Part shown: positions 15,656 through 24,319 of the stretch, piece after piece
How positions within the stretch are numbered: position 1 is the first letter of the stretch
Layout: every line of letters starts with the position of its first letter
Source of the DNA: JAKEGK01 sp050116575
GTDB taxonomy: Bacteria; Pseudomonadota; Gammaproteobacteria; SZUA-152
Assembly (NCBI GenBank): GCA_050116575.1
Contig: JASFOJ010000055.1
Location: 1 to 26,459, forward strand
DNA: 26,459 nt
Direction: 5' to 3'
Notes under the pieces: model-generated
Databases searched by the model: none
The model's input: only the letters and a program-made list of their open reading frames with translations
What the model was told of the DNA's origin: nothing
Translations under genes and position numbers: made by a program

Positions 15656-15683
15656 GGGCTGCCGGCACCGTTACCGGCAGCCC
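15656..15683. terminator. GC-rich stem-loop between convergent genes
   Basis: GGGCTGCCGG and CCGGCAGCCC form a perfect 10-base stem with an 8-base loop. It lies 36 bases after the peroxidase stop and 69 bases beyond the stop of the convergent GGDEF-EAL gene. Neither side has a strong T-run, so it is a probable terminator for both. Confidence 0.65.
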
Positions 15684-15751
15684 AAAGAACAATGCGGTCT
15701 GTTAAAATTGGTCGGTGGCGACAACGTAATAAAAAAAACGCAGGGTGATGG

Positions 15752-18028
15752 TCAGGCGGTTTGATTTGAATTGCTGGGTTGTTTCTGATTTATGTGTTGA
15801 TCAAGTATCTCTGTTAGTGGTTGCGGTTTATGTATAGCAAAACCCTGAATGAAATCGATACCGATCGTGGATAATAGATGCATTATCGCGGGGGTTTCGA
15901 CATGTTCCGCGACAGTCTGAACCCCCATGACGTGTCCAATTTGATTGATGGAATTCACAATCGATAAGCTTAGCCGGCTGTTTTCGATTGACTTCACAAA
16001 TTCACCGTCAATCTTTATATAATCCACCTCCAGATTGCTCAGGTATCCAAATGAACTCAAGCCACTGCCAAAATCATCCAGCGAAAAGCGGCAGCCCAGA
16101 GAGCGTAAATTTTTTATAAATTGCGCGGCGACAGATAGATTGGTAATGGCCGCGGTTTCCGTAATTTCGAAGCATAGTTGACGAGGATTGATTTTACTTT
16201 CTGTAATAATTGTTTTAATGAGATTCAGCGTTTCCTGGCTGCCAAGGGTATGTCCCGAAAGATTGATCGATAATGTGAAATTTGACGTGTGATGATTGTT
16301 TAATCGACTGATGCCCGCCAAGGCGGTTTTTATTATCCATAAGTCGATTTCCGTCATCAGGTTGTACCGCTCCGCGGCCGGAATGAAAGCCATCGGCGCT
16401 ACCAATTCACCATTGGATTCGCGCAGGCGCACCAATACTTCATAATGTGCGGTATCGATATTGTCGCTGATTGGCTTGATACGCTGTGCATGCAATTCAA
16501 AACGATTTTCTTCCAGGGCCTGTTTGATCTGTGATACCCATTGCATTTCTCCGTAACGCTGGGCCATTTCCTTATCATGTGGCTGATAGATTTGCAGCCG
16601 GTTCCGGCCGGAGTCTTTTGCCACGTAGCATGCAGCGTCTGCATTCTTTAATACATCGCCAAAATTGGCATTGTCGGCATTGATAGGTACCAGGCCCAAA
16701 CTGATGCCGATATCCAGGGGTCTGTCGTGCCAGGAAAAGCGGTGAGTTTTAATATTGACACGCATGGTTTCGGCCATATCCCGGGCCTTGTCAAGGCTAC
16801 AGCCTTCCAACAATACGCCGAACTCGTCACCCCCCAGTCTGGCCAGCATGTCGGTATCCCGGATTTCATTTTGTAATAGAGTGGCAACCTGTTTTAAGAG
16901 TTCGTCGCCGGCTACATGGCCGCAGGTATCGTTTACTACTTTAAACTGGTCAAGATCTATATAGCAAAGAACGTGTTCCCTGTTTTCGATTATTGCCGTC
17001 TCAACCGCATGCTCCAGTCTCGATTCAAATGCCCGGCGGTTAAAACATCCTGTTAATGGGTCATGATAGGTGAGCTTTGTAAGTTCCTTGTTTTTCTCTT
17101 CCAGCGTAATGGTTGCCCGCTGAAACCGATTTTTGTAGTCGTTGATTGCCTGTCTGACTTCTTCCAGTTCCCGTATCCTAATGACGCCATGAAAATTCTC
17201 CGGGATAATGTTCACATCGCCTGAATACATGGCTTGCAGATACTGAGCGAGCCGTCTTAGTGGGCGAGCGATGGAAAATATCAGCAGAATAATAAGTAAA
17301 GCAACGAGAGTTGCCGCATAGACAAAATATTCAGTAAAGCCATTGCGTATGATTTTTGTGAAAGCATCTATTTCAGGTAGTGGCTTCAGTGCCAAGCGGG
17401 CAGTGTCGACGGCTTCATTAATGCCAATTATTTTGTCGTCTGGTAAGTGCCACATAATGTGTTCAATCAATGAATGGCCGTAGTTTTTGAACAGGGTTAT
17501 GGCATGATCAACATTCACGCGAATGCCGATGTAACCCAGCAGCGGATATTGTGAGGACGTGCCTTGTGTTACAGGGCGAAAATAGACAATATAGGCATGG
17601 TCGTTTTTTTTGACAAATGCCGGTTTTCCGGTGGCGCCGGGATAGATGATTTTTGATAACGTGTAGTCAGCTGTCAGGGCGACGCCCTTTTTGTCATACA
17701 AATCGACCGCGTCCACGCGTCCTTTGTCCTGGGTAATATAATTGATTCGGGTTTCTTTCCAGTAGTTGTAATAAGTGTCATCCGCAAATAGCATGCGGGT
17801 TTCGTCCCAGCTTGCGAGGTTGGTTGCCATGCGGGTAATTTCGTTGCTCAGGTAAAGCATTTCCTTCAATAGCGAAGCTCTTGCCCGTTTGTCGGTCTCG
17901 GCATCTGCCTGGCGTTGAATTTTTTCCGCGTTTTTGACCGACAGATTCGTGGTAATCCCTGCCGGCAGGATAGCCAGCATCGTAAAAACAATGACGTATA
18001 AGGAGATTGGGAAATACTTTTTCTTCAT
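15752..18028 (-). CDS. Membrane-bound GGDEF-EAL cyclic-di-GMP protein
   Basis: A 758-residue c-di-GMP turnover protein. Membrane helices at ~8-28 and ~235-254 flank a periplasmic sensor domain. A HAMP-like segment (~252-300) and a short coiled coil lead to a GGDEF domain with an intact GGDEF at 399-403 and the DxD of YIDLDQFK. The EAL domain (~495-735) has EVL in place of EAL (YEVLVRL) but keeps the Glu, SINLSG, FEITET, SLDDFGSG, DYIKIDG, VAEHVE and IQGFA motifs, so phosphodiesterase activity is plausible. Both activities may be present. The ATG at 18028 (MKKKYF) gives a normal membrane anchor; a GTG at 18046 is an alternative. It follows the alpha/beta hydrolase with only 11-29 bases between, so an operon is likely. 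Confidence 0.92.
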   Translation of the reverse strand: MKKKYFPISLYVIVFTMLAILPAGITTNLSVKNAEKIQRQADAETDKRARASLLKEMLYLSNEITRMATNLASWDETRMLFADDTYYNYWKETRINYITQDKGRVDAVDLYDKKGVALTADYTLSKIIYPGATGKPAFVKKNDHAYIVYFRPVTQGTSSQYPLLGYIGIRVNVDHAITLFKNYGHSLIEHIMWHLPDDKIIGINEAVDTARLALKPLPEIDAFTKIIRNGFTEYFVYAATLVALLIILLIFSIARPLRRLAQYLQAMYSGDVNIIPENFHGVIRIRELEEVRQAINDYKNRFQRATITLEEKNKELTKLTYHDPLTGCFNRRAFESRLEHAVETAIIENREHVLCYIDLDQFKVVNDTCGHVAGDELLKQVATLLQNEIRDTDMLARLGGDEFGVLLEGCSLDKARDMAETMRVNIKTHRFSWHDRPLDIGISLGLVPINADNANFGDVLKNADAACYVAKDSGRNRLQIYQPHDKEMAQRYGEMQWVSQIKQALEENRFELHAQRIKPISDNIDTAHYEVLVRLRESNGELVAPMAFIPAAERYNLMTEIDLWIIKTALAGISRLNNHHTSNFTLSINLSGHTLGSQETLNLIKTIITESKINPRQLCFEITETAAITNLSVAAQFIKNLRSLGCRFSLDDFGSGLSSFGYLSNLEVDYIKIDGEFVKSIENSRLSLSIVNSINQIGHVMGVQTVAEHVETPAIMHLLSTIGIDFIQGFAIHKPQPLTEILDQHINQKQPSNSNQTA

Positions 18029-18057
18029 GGAACCCGGTGAAGCCACTTTTTTGTGTT

Positions 18058-18921
18058 TTATTTGCCGATTTGCGGTAAAAGCTTTTCCAACTGGTCGTTA
18101 AGGTCAAATTCAGAGACATGAGAGAAGAAATGGTTTGCGTTTGGGATTTTAATTAATTTTGTTACTCGTGGCGTAATTGCAGAAACCCATCTATCGTCGA
18201 TCCTTTTATCTTTTCCGCCGACAATGACATAGACGGGGACATGACGATTCTTTAATGTGGAGAGTACTTGCAGTACGTAATTGTCCGTCCAGCTTGCGTA
18301 GGATATGTAACTATCGGGCGTTGCCATATATTCCCTGCAAAAACTCAACTCATATGCATGCAGCGAGTTGTCGTGATTCTTTTTGTACGTGCTGGCCCTT
18401 TGAAGTTGTTGTTTTTGAGTTGCGGCTTTTTGGCGGGTTCGCACCAGGCTAATGGCAACGACGGCGGTTACTGCAGGATTTTTATTTGCTAACATGTATC
18501 CCAGGCTGTGTTGGCTTCCCCAGCTGTGACCTACCATAATGACGGAGTGATAGCCCTTGTTTTGCAGCCATTGAATCCAGAAATTAATTTCCGCCAGATC
18601 TTTTTGCTCAGTATGAGTGTGTGCGGCGTTACATTGAACGCTTTGTTTTCGGTTTGGTATTCCCAGAGACAGGTTAGGCGCTAATACGGTGTAGCCCAGG
18701 TCGGATATATCGTTGATCAAATTACGAGTCGCCAGAAAATCGAAAGTCTGCAAAAAGCCGTGTAAAACCAGAACAGCAGGTTTGTCAGTACTGGCGGGCT
18801 GATAGTCTGCGTTAACGACCAGATTTCCTGGCAGGTGTTCCTGTACGCGTTCCGCCCGCGCCGGGAGCAGCAGGCTGCACTGCAGCACGGTAATGATAAC
18901 GGTAAAGGCAAATATCCGCAT
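18058..18921 (-). CDS. Exported alpha/beta hydrolase
   Basis: A 287-residue serine hydrolase with an N-terminal signal peptide (ending LLPARA). The oxyanion segment LVLHGFLQ, the nucleophile elbow GHSWGSQ (Ser133), an acid near GGKDKR (Asp238) and a late His264 in NANHFF give a complete triad in the usual order. Family members are esterases, lipases or peptidases; the substrate is unknown. A longer frame from an ATG at 18960 would add 13 residues; neither start has a clear SD. The GGDEF-EAL gene follows directly, suggesting that the two share a transcript. It is divergent from the DUF4382-type lipoprotein gene. Confidence 0.82.
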   Translation of the reverse strand: MRIFAFTVIITVLQCSLLLPARAERVQEHLPGNLVVNADYQPASTDKPAVLVLHGFLQTFDFLATRNLINDISDLGYTVLAPNLSLGIPNRKQSVQCNAAHTHTEQKDLAEINFWIQWLQNKGYHSVIMVGHSWGSQHSLGYMLANKNPAVTAVVAISLVRTRQKAATQKQQLQRASTYKKNHDNSLHAYELSFCREYMATPDSYISYASWTDNYVLQVLSTLKNRHVPVYVIVGGKDKRIDDRWVSAITPRVTKLIKIPNANHFFSHVSEFDLNDQLEKLLPQIGK

Positions 18922-19266
18922 AAAATTAATGGTTATGTAAGTTGTCAGAATTATTATCATTTATCGGCTTGAATGAAGTTATGCTTAACCATTATTTGGG
19001 TTATGCGTACAGGTTTAATATCTTTATAAAACAATAAGTTGCATGTTGTTTTAGCTGCCGCAAACAGGGTCTGCACTGGCCGCTGGTGCGTTGGCTACGT
19101 TGCCGCACTATTTTCCTAAAAAAATCTCAAATAACCTCTCCGGTTGCGTCTTATTTAACACAGATAGCTGCTTCATAAGTGGCTCCTGACAGCAATGGAT
19201 AATGTATTAGGTCAGTCACATGGTGTGTCCGCGACGGTTAAGTGCTGTATTACGGAGGGAATAAAA
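18922..19266. other. Divergent intergenic region of ~345 bp
   Basis: Lies between the alpha/beta hydrolase (-) and the lipoprotein gene (+). TTGGCTACGTTGCCGCA at about 19091-19107 has GG and GC ten bases apart but lacks the TT of a sigma-54 -12 element, so I do not call it. No other distinct element seen. Confidence 0.45.
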
Positions 19267-21126
19267 ATGAAACGCCTTGGTGTGAGGAACCCACATGGTG
19301 GGCAATGGTTGCGGTACTGGTTGATGTTGATTGTTGTGACCACCGTGGTGGGCGCATTATCGGGCTGCCAAAACGAAACAACGAGCAACAACAGTAACGC
19401 CGGCGATACAGGTGAGGTGATTATCGGCCTCACTGATGCGCCGGGGGATTTTACTACCTATACAGTCGATGTGGTGTCGTTAACGCTCACAAAAGCCAAT
19501 GGCGCAGCGGTGGAAACCGTTCCGGTGAAAACACGCGTGGACTTTGCTCGCTACGCGGAAATGACTGAATTTCTGTCGGCGGCCACCATACCCGCGGGGT
19601 TATATGTGAAGGCGACCATGACACTGGATTATTCTAATGCGGATATCCGGGTCGAAGGTGACAACGGCGAGTCGATACCGGTGAGTGTAGTCCAGGATGA
19701 GAACGGGACCGTGATCAGCGAGCTGAGTCTTGACGTACGCCTCGAAGGGTTACGCGCGTTATTGATTGCGCCCGGCGTACCTGCCCACTTGACGTTGGAT
19801 TTTGATTTGAATGCCACTAATGTCGTGGATTTGAATAACGGTAGTCCCATTGTTACCGTTAATCCCGAGTTGCTGGCAAAGGTTGGGGCCGAATCTTCCA
19901 AGGTTCATCGCGCCCGCGGACCCCTGCAGTTGGTCAATACCGCTGATTCGAGTTTCCGTCTCGTTCTGCAACCGTTTGCGCACGTGATCAGTGGGGGTGA
20001 TGAACGTTTTGGTACCCTGAAAGTGAACGTTGCCGGCGATACCGTGTTTGATATCAACGGTCATGTGTGTGGGGGTGACGCAGGGTTACTGGAACTCAGT
20101 GGACAAACATCGTTGACGGCAGTAGTTGTTACTGGTGACCTGAAGTTTAATCCACTGCGTTTTGAAGCCAGGGAAGTGCGCGCCGGTTCCAGCGTCGCCG
20201 GCGGCACCATGGATGTGGTTACGGGCAACGTGACCCGTCGTGCCGGTGATGTGCTTACGGTTAAGGGTGCGACCCTGATTCGCCGGGACGGTAGTGTGAT
20301 TTTCAACGACGATGCCCGGGTAACCGTGGGGGACGGTACACTCGTGCGACGGCAGTTTTCCCTTGATGCTCTGGACCAAGATGCCATATCCGTGGGTCAA
20401 CGGGTCGCGATATTCGGTACCTTAATAAACGATCAATCCCAAAGTCTGTCTCTGGATGCCAGTTTCGGATACGCACACTTGTTGTATAGCACGTTGCGTG
20501 CACGCGTCGTTACTACGTCACCATTGGCGGTTGATACGCAAAGCATCGATGGCCGCCGTATCGCGATATTTGATTTTACCGGCACCGGTAGCGTTACCGA
20601 TGCTGATCCGTCCCACTATGAAATAGATCCAGGTAGTATTGATTTGGGTACCATTGATGTCGGTGATGTTGTGAAGGTGCGGGGCTTTGTGAAGCCATTT
20701 GGAAAAATACAAAGCGCCGACTTCACAGCGCAAACCATCGTTAATGTATCGCAGGTGCCGGGTACGCTACTGGTGGGTTGGCCGCTGACGTCCACCACGG
20801 CATTGAACATTAGTAACAGCGCCGATGGCGTAGTACTGGACCTCACGGGCGCAGGCCTGTTTCATCACATCAGCCGTGCCGGTGTCGCTATTGATTTGAC
20901 ACAACAAGAAACAGATACGACCATCGAGGCGAAAAATGCCACTGGCGTGTATCTGGTTTTACAGGATGGTGTGTGGCAGTTACATACATCGTATGCCAAC
21001 TACCTTGGTGACTTACAATCCCGGTTGGACAATGGCGGCGCGGTGCGAAGCGTATTGGCCACGGGACCATTTGACGACAGCTCAGGGATAATGTCAGTAA
21101 CAGCAATGGTGGTGCATATATTGTAA
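19267..21126 (+). CDS. Lipoprotein with DUF4382-like domain and repeated beta domains
   Basis: A 619-residue exported lipoprotein. The leader ends in the lipobox LSGC (Cys34), followed by a Ser/Asn/Thr spacer. Residues ~45-205 match the DUF4382 pattern: GLTDAPGDFTTYTVDVVSLTLTK, then IPAGLYVKATMTL and LDFDLNATNVVDL. The rest (~215-619) looks like several short beta domains with motifs such as RRAGDVLTVKGATLIRR and VGQRVAIFGTL, similar to the OB-like DUF5666 repeats. Function is unknown; it is likely to sit on the inner or outer membrane facing the periplasm. The ATG at 19267 has GGAGG 8 bases upstream, preferred to the start at 19195. It is convergent with the PEP-CTERM gene, sharing the terminator at 21177-21206. 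Confidence 0.8.
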   Translation: MKRLGVRNPHGGQWLRYWLMLIVVTTVVGALSGCQNETTSNNSNAGDTGEVIIGLTDAPGDFTTYTVDVVSLTLTKANGAAVETVPVKTRVDFARYAEMTEFLSAATIPAGLYVKATMTLDYSNADIRVEGDNGESIPVSVVQDENGTVISELSLDVRLEGLRALLIAPGVPAHLTLDFDLNATNVVDLNNGSPIVTVNPELLAKVGAESSKVHRARGPLQLVNTADSSFRLVLQPFAHVISGGDERFGTLKVNVAGDTVFDINGHVCGGDAGLLELSGQTSLTAVVVTGDLKFNPLRFEAREVRAGSSVAGGTMDVVTGNVTRRAGDVLTVKGATLIRRDGSVIFNDDARVTVGDGTLVRRQFSLDALDQDAISVGQRVAIFGTLINDQSQSLSLDASFGYAHLLYSTLRARVVTTSPLAVDTQSIDGRRIAIFDFTGTGSVTDADPSHYEIDPGSIDLGTIDVGDVVKVRGFVKPFGKIQSADFTAQTIVNVSQVPGTLLVGWPLTSTTALNISNSADGVVLDLTGAGLFHHISRAGVAIDLTQQETDTTIEAKNATGVYLVLQDGVWQLHTSYANYLGDLQSRLDNGGAVRSVLATGPFDDSSGIMSVTAMVVHIL

Positions 21127-21176
21127 ATATTGACACTGCGGCGAGGCTGTTGGCCAATTCGACCAGGTCCCATGCG

Positions 21177-21206
21177 CAAACACCCGGCCCCGAAGCGGGG
21201 TGTTTG
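21177..21206. terminator. Bidirectional rho-independent terminator
   Basis: CAAACACCC pairs with GGGTGTTTG, with a further GCCCCG/CGGGG pairing possible inside the loop. CTATTTTAC follows on the + strand. It lies between the convergent lipoprotein and PEP-CTERM genes and probably ends both transcripts. Confidence 0.8.
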
Positions 21207-21225
21207 CTATTTTACGAATTGAATC

Positions 21226-21798
21226 TCAGGATGTCGTCGTTTTGCGCGCAAAACCCAAACCAATCAGACCTAAGCCAATTAAGGCAAGGGAAGACGGCTC
21301 AGGCACGTTGTTTTGCGGTAGCAGAATCCTGTCATGGCCAAACCAGGAAATATTTTCAGAGTTTGTACTTTCAAATGTGAATAAAGGTGCCAGTGAATCC
21401 CCAAGATCAGGTAAACTGGACAGTAAAGAGATTGTGCCCTCGACATCATCTGTTGAGACATAGCCGCCACTATAATTGACGCCGGTGGCCCAGGCATCGG
21501 TCAGGTCAAATGTGCCGACGATGTCATAAACCAGAAAATATCCTGTACCATCATTGAGGCCCTGGCCTCCATCGTCGAAAACGCCAATTGAAAAAGCTTC
21601 GCCCGTATTGAGATAGTCAGCGGCACCAAAGGCCATTGACGTATATATGCCTTCATACGGCGGCGCAGGGGTTTCGGCGCTAAGGTCAAAGTCAACCCGT
21701 ATGATGTCACCTGCGCCAACCAGTACGGCGTTTGCGGTGAACGGCAGGAATAACAGGCATAAAACAATGGCGGGGTATGCAAGTCGATTCGTTTTCAT
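21226..21798 (-). CDS. PEP-CTERM sorting domain protein
   Basis: A 190-residue exported surface protein. It has a signal peptide (1-24, cleavage after ANA), a beta-rich Gly/Asp/Thr-rich body of unknown fold, and a C-terminal PEP-CTERM tail: VPEPSS at 165-170, a hydrophobic helix (LALIGLGLIGLGF) and the basic end ARKTTTS. Such tails are recognised by exosortase in strains that make an extracellular polysaccharide matrix; no exosortase is in the window. The ATG at 21798 has GGAGG 8 bases upstream. A sigma-54-type promoter lies 47 bases before the start. Role inferred: matrix-associated protein. Confidence 0.92.
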   Translation of the reverse strand: MKTNRLAYPAIVLCLLFLPFTANAVLVGAGDIIRVDFDLSAETPAPPYEGIYTSMAFGAADYLNTGEAFSIGVFDDGGQGLNDGTGYFLVYDIVGTFDLTDAWATGVNYSGGYVSTDDVEGTISLLSSLPDLGDSLAPLFTFESTNSENISWFGHDRILLPQNNVPEPSSLALIGLGLIGLGFARKTTTS

Positions 21799-22245
21799 GG
21801 CGATTACCTCCGTATTGGTACAAGCCACATGTATGTATCAACCCGCAAAGTTTGTACCGATTTAACAAACTGCTATTAATACAATTGGTTGCTAAATTTG
21901 TGTAACGGATTTTGGGTAAAATTGTAAAATTTCCTGACGAAAAGATTCCCTGTCAATTGTTGCTTGTATACTTGCTGATCTGGGTTGTAAAACGAATAAA
22001 CAAAGTGAGTACAGATGCGAAGAACCAGAAATATTTTTATGATTAACCTGTAAAGTATTCCGACGAAAAAAACTTCTGACTAAAGAAGTCATATATTACG
22101 TCCAACCGGTACCGTTGACGAAATAATTGTGTAGTAACTAAGTCGGCTTTACGATGTCGGGCGGCAATAGCGTTGCCCCGGTAGTTTCGAAAAGCTCCTG
22201 TAGGTTGTTGCCGGTGTTGTCGTTTATTTTTTTGATGAGCTGCGA
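21799..22245. other. Intergenic region of ~450 bp
   Basis: Lies between two tandem minus-strand genes. It holds the sigma-54-like promoter at 21844-21859 and, near 22162-22176, a weak GGCAA/TTGCC stem that could help end transcription from the protease gene. The rest shows nothing recognisable; the frame at 21892-22092 is not convincing. Confidence 0.5.
21844..21859 (-). promoter_or_regulatory. Sigma-54 (RpoN) type promoter of the PEP-CTERM gene
   Basis: On the minus strand the site reads CGGTACAAACTTTGCG, with GG and GC separated by exactly 10 bases, and agrees well with the TGGCAC-N5-TTGCW consensus. The -12 GC is 47 bases before the ATG at 21798, giving a 5' leader of about 35 bases. PEP-CTERM genes in other bacteria are known to be driven by the PrsK/PrsR two-component system with sigma-54. 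Confidence 0.65.
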
Positions 22246-24246
22246 TTATGGCGCCGTGACAGTATAGTGATCTGTTTGTTGGTTATTTGCCTCATTTGAT
22301 TCCGGTACCGCGTTAGTAGTATCCACAGTTACCGTATTCAGATAATTTTGCGCCACGTTTAACGTGAGTTTTCTTTGAACGGTATGCGTGGCTCCGGGAG
22401 TCAGCGCGGGAACGGAAAAGGAAGGTGGTGCAGATTCTCCACCCACCTTGAAGGTCAGTGTCGTGGCATCCGCTGGTCCCGAACCAATGTTTTTAACTAC
22501 CGCGACGAATGTGATTTCATCGTCCGTGGTAGGGGCGGCGGGAAAATGGGTGACGGTTTCTATCACCAAATCCGGCGCCAATGACGGCGCTGCCGAAACG
22601 GCATATAAATCTATTTTCTGGTTGTTGGTTTCGTTGGTTTCCAACACGGAGTTGTTGATATCCGCCTTGGCGGTATTCTGATAATTTTGTGCCACGCCCA
22701 GTGTTAATTGCCGTTGAATGACGTGTGAGGTTCCCGGCGCCAACTGCGGAATGGCGAAAGTTGCAGGATTGGTTTCACCACCAACTTTTAATGAGGCGGT
22801 GGACGTTCCGGCGGGTCCTTTGCCCTGGTTTTTAATGACGCCGATGAAGGTGATTTGATCCTGTGTGGTTGGGCTAAGTGGGAGATGGGACAGGGTATCC
22901 ACGACCAGGTCGGGGCAGGGGCAATAGTTATATACATTATCGGGATTTAGTCCAGTGGCTGTCATTTGTGGGGTGTTATCGCCCCGGATGCGGGTGACAT
23001 CGTTGTCCCAGGCATACTGCCAGGCTTCTCCAAATGAAATCTCACCATCACCATCGGTATCTGCTGAGGCGACACTGAAGGCTTCAACATAACCCCACAC
23101 CGTTTCACTGCCGGAATCACCGGGATTGGGGTCATCGGCGCCGTCCATGTCAGCATAAGAACTGGTATCGGTAGAGGCGGAAGTGAATATAGCGCGGTTA
23201 GTCTCTCCATCTCCGGTAAGATCATCTTCCGCGGCGACATAGGTACCGTCAGCATAACGGCCGATTAAACTGCCACTATGGCAAGCTTCCACAACGCCAA
23301 CCAGTTCATCACTGGTAATGGTATCCAGCCAGTTGTCCAGTTGGTTTGCGCTGATGTGGCCGCCACCGGGGCTGCCGGGTACACAGGACAGACTGTCAAT
23401 ACCGCCATGGGAACTGTATAAAAAGAATACTTTATCATTTTCGTCTGATTTACTGGCAACTTCATTAAAGGCCCATTGTACGTTAGCGATACTGGTGGCG
23501 CGGTCAACGCCGGGGTGAGTGGTATGGGGGCTGACAAAGAAGATATGGTCATCCGGCACGCCCAGTCCCTTAAGAACGCTGTACATACCGTCGGTATCCT
23601 CGTCGAAAGTGTCCGGCAAGTCATCATAGCCGCAGACGATGACAGCCCAGGTTTCGCAACCCGCTTCCGCGCCGCATGCGCCGTGCAATTTTAACAGGCC
23701 GGGAACTTTGAACAGTTCTTTGCTGATGTCACTTTGATATTCAGCAAAAGGTTGCTTGAAAAAAATGGTTCGTTTTTCGTCCCTGCGCTGCTCAAGTTTG
23801 TTGAACACGGGTTTGCCATCGATACTGGGCCACCATTCTGCTTTTATAATCTGTTGGTCGCCCGTTTTGGCATCAAGGACTACGATAGTAACCGGGTGTG
23901 CAAAGTGGGCCGCAGGATCTTGATCGATAAAAAACAGCCAGCAGCGGTTTTTACAAACAATCTCGGTCTTGGCAGATTTTTTATTATCCGGAACCCGTGC
24001 CGGCTGGATTTGGGTACCCGCGGGCAAAAGCTGGTCGTATTGCAAAGCGCGCAGCCCTTTTTCTTTGTCAGCTTTTTCCCAAATGTCCGCTACGATCGTC
24101 GTAGAGACGCGCTGGGCTGCCCGTTTTTTATCAAATCCCTCACCAGGAGCTGGAGCCATGGCGCAACTTGCTGTGGTTGCAAGTACAATAGCGCCGATGG
24201 CAAACGCAATCAGGCGGCGTGTTATTATTCCCTGTTGGTTTTTCAT
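22246..24246 (-). CDS. Secreted caspase/legumain-like (clan CD) cysteine protease with two CARDB-like domains
   Basis: A 666-residue exported protein. The signal segment ends TTASC (Cys28), a possible lipobox; an ordinary signal cleavage is the alternative. Residues ~95-430 hold a clan CD protease core, with His280 in FFLYSSHGG and Cys322 in VEACHSGSL, matching the legumain (C13)/caspase His-Gly and Ala-Cys-x-Ser-Gly signatures. An Asp-rich DTDGDGEISFGEAW (397-410) resembles a calcium loop. Residues ~444-551 and ~557-664 are two similar CARDB-like beta domains (PDLVVDTLSHLP / PDLVIETVTHFP, each ending ETNETNNQ- or ESNEANNQ-type), which usually mediate extracellular adhesion or binding. The ATG at 24246 has GGAG upstream. 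The small secreted protein gene lies 73 bases upstream on the same strand. Confidence 0.87.
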   Translation of the reverse strand: MKNQQGIITRRLIAFAIGAIVLATTASCAMAPAPGEGFDKKRAAQRVSTTIVADIWEKADKEKGLRALQYDQLLPAGTQIQPARVPDNKKSAKTEIVCKNRCWLFFIDQDPAAHFAHPVTIVVLDAKTGDQQIIKAEWWPSIDGKPVFNKLEQRRDEKRTIFFKQPFAEYQSDISKELFKVPGLLKLHGACGAEAGCETWAVIVCGYDDLPDTFDEDTDGMYSVLKGLGVPDDHIFFVSPHTTHPGVDRATSIANVQWAFNEVASKSDENDKVFFLYSSHGGIDSLSCVPGSPGGGHISANQLDNWLDTITSDELVGVVEACHSGSLIGRYADGTYVAAEDDLTGDGETNRAIFTSASTDTSSYADMDGADDPNPGDSGSETVWGYVEAFSVASADTDGDGEISFGEAWQYAWDNDVTRIRGDNTPQMTATGLNPDNVYNYCPCPDLVVDTLSHLPLSPTTQDQITFIGVIKNQGKGPAGTSTASLKVGGETNPATFAIPQLAPGTSHVIQRQLTLGVAQNYQNTAKADINNSVLETNETNNQKIDLYAVSAAPSLAPDLVIETVTHFPAAPTTDDEITFVAVVKNIGSGPADATTLTFKVGGESAPPSFSVPALTPGATHTVQRKLTLNVAQNYLNTVTVDTTNAVPESNEANNQQTDHYTVTAP

Positions 24247-24319
24247 TGTGGTCTCCTTCCCGTTTTAGCGCCGTGATAGCAACAAGACACAGCTTAAAAC
24301 TAGCCCGTCTTTAACCCCG

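Noticed and set aside
19091..19107. Possible sigma-54 promoter before the lipoprotein gene
   Set aside because: GG and GC are 10 bases apart but the -12 part reads CCGC instead of TTGC, and it is ~160 bases before the start.
21892..22092. A 66-residue minus frame upstream of the PEP-CTERM gene
   Set aside because: No SD and no recognisable pattern; the region is better explained as promoter DNA.
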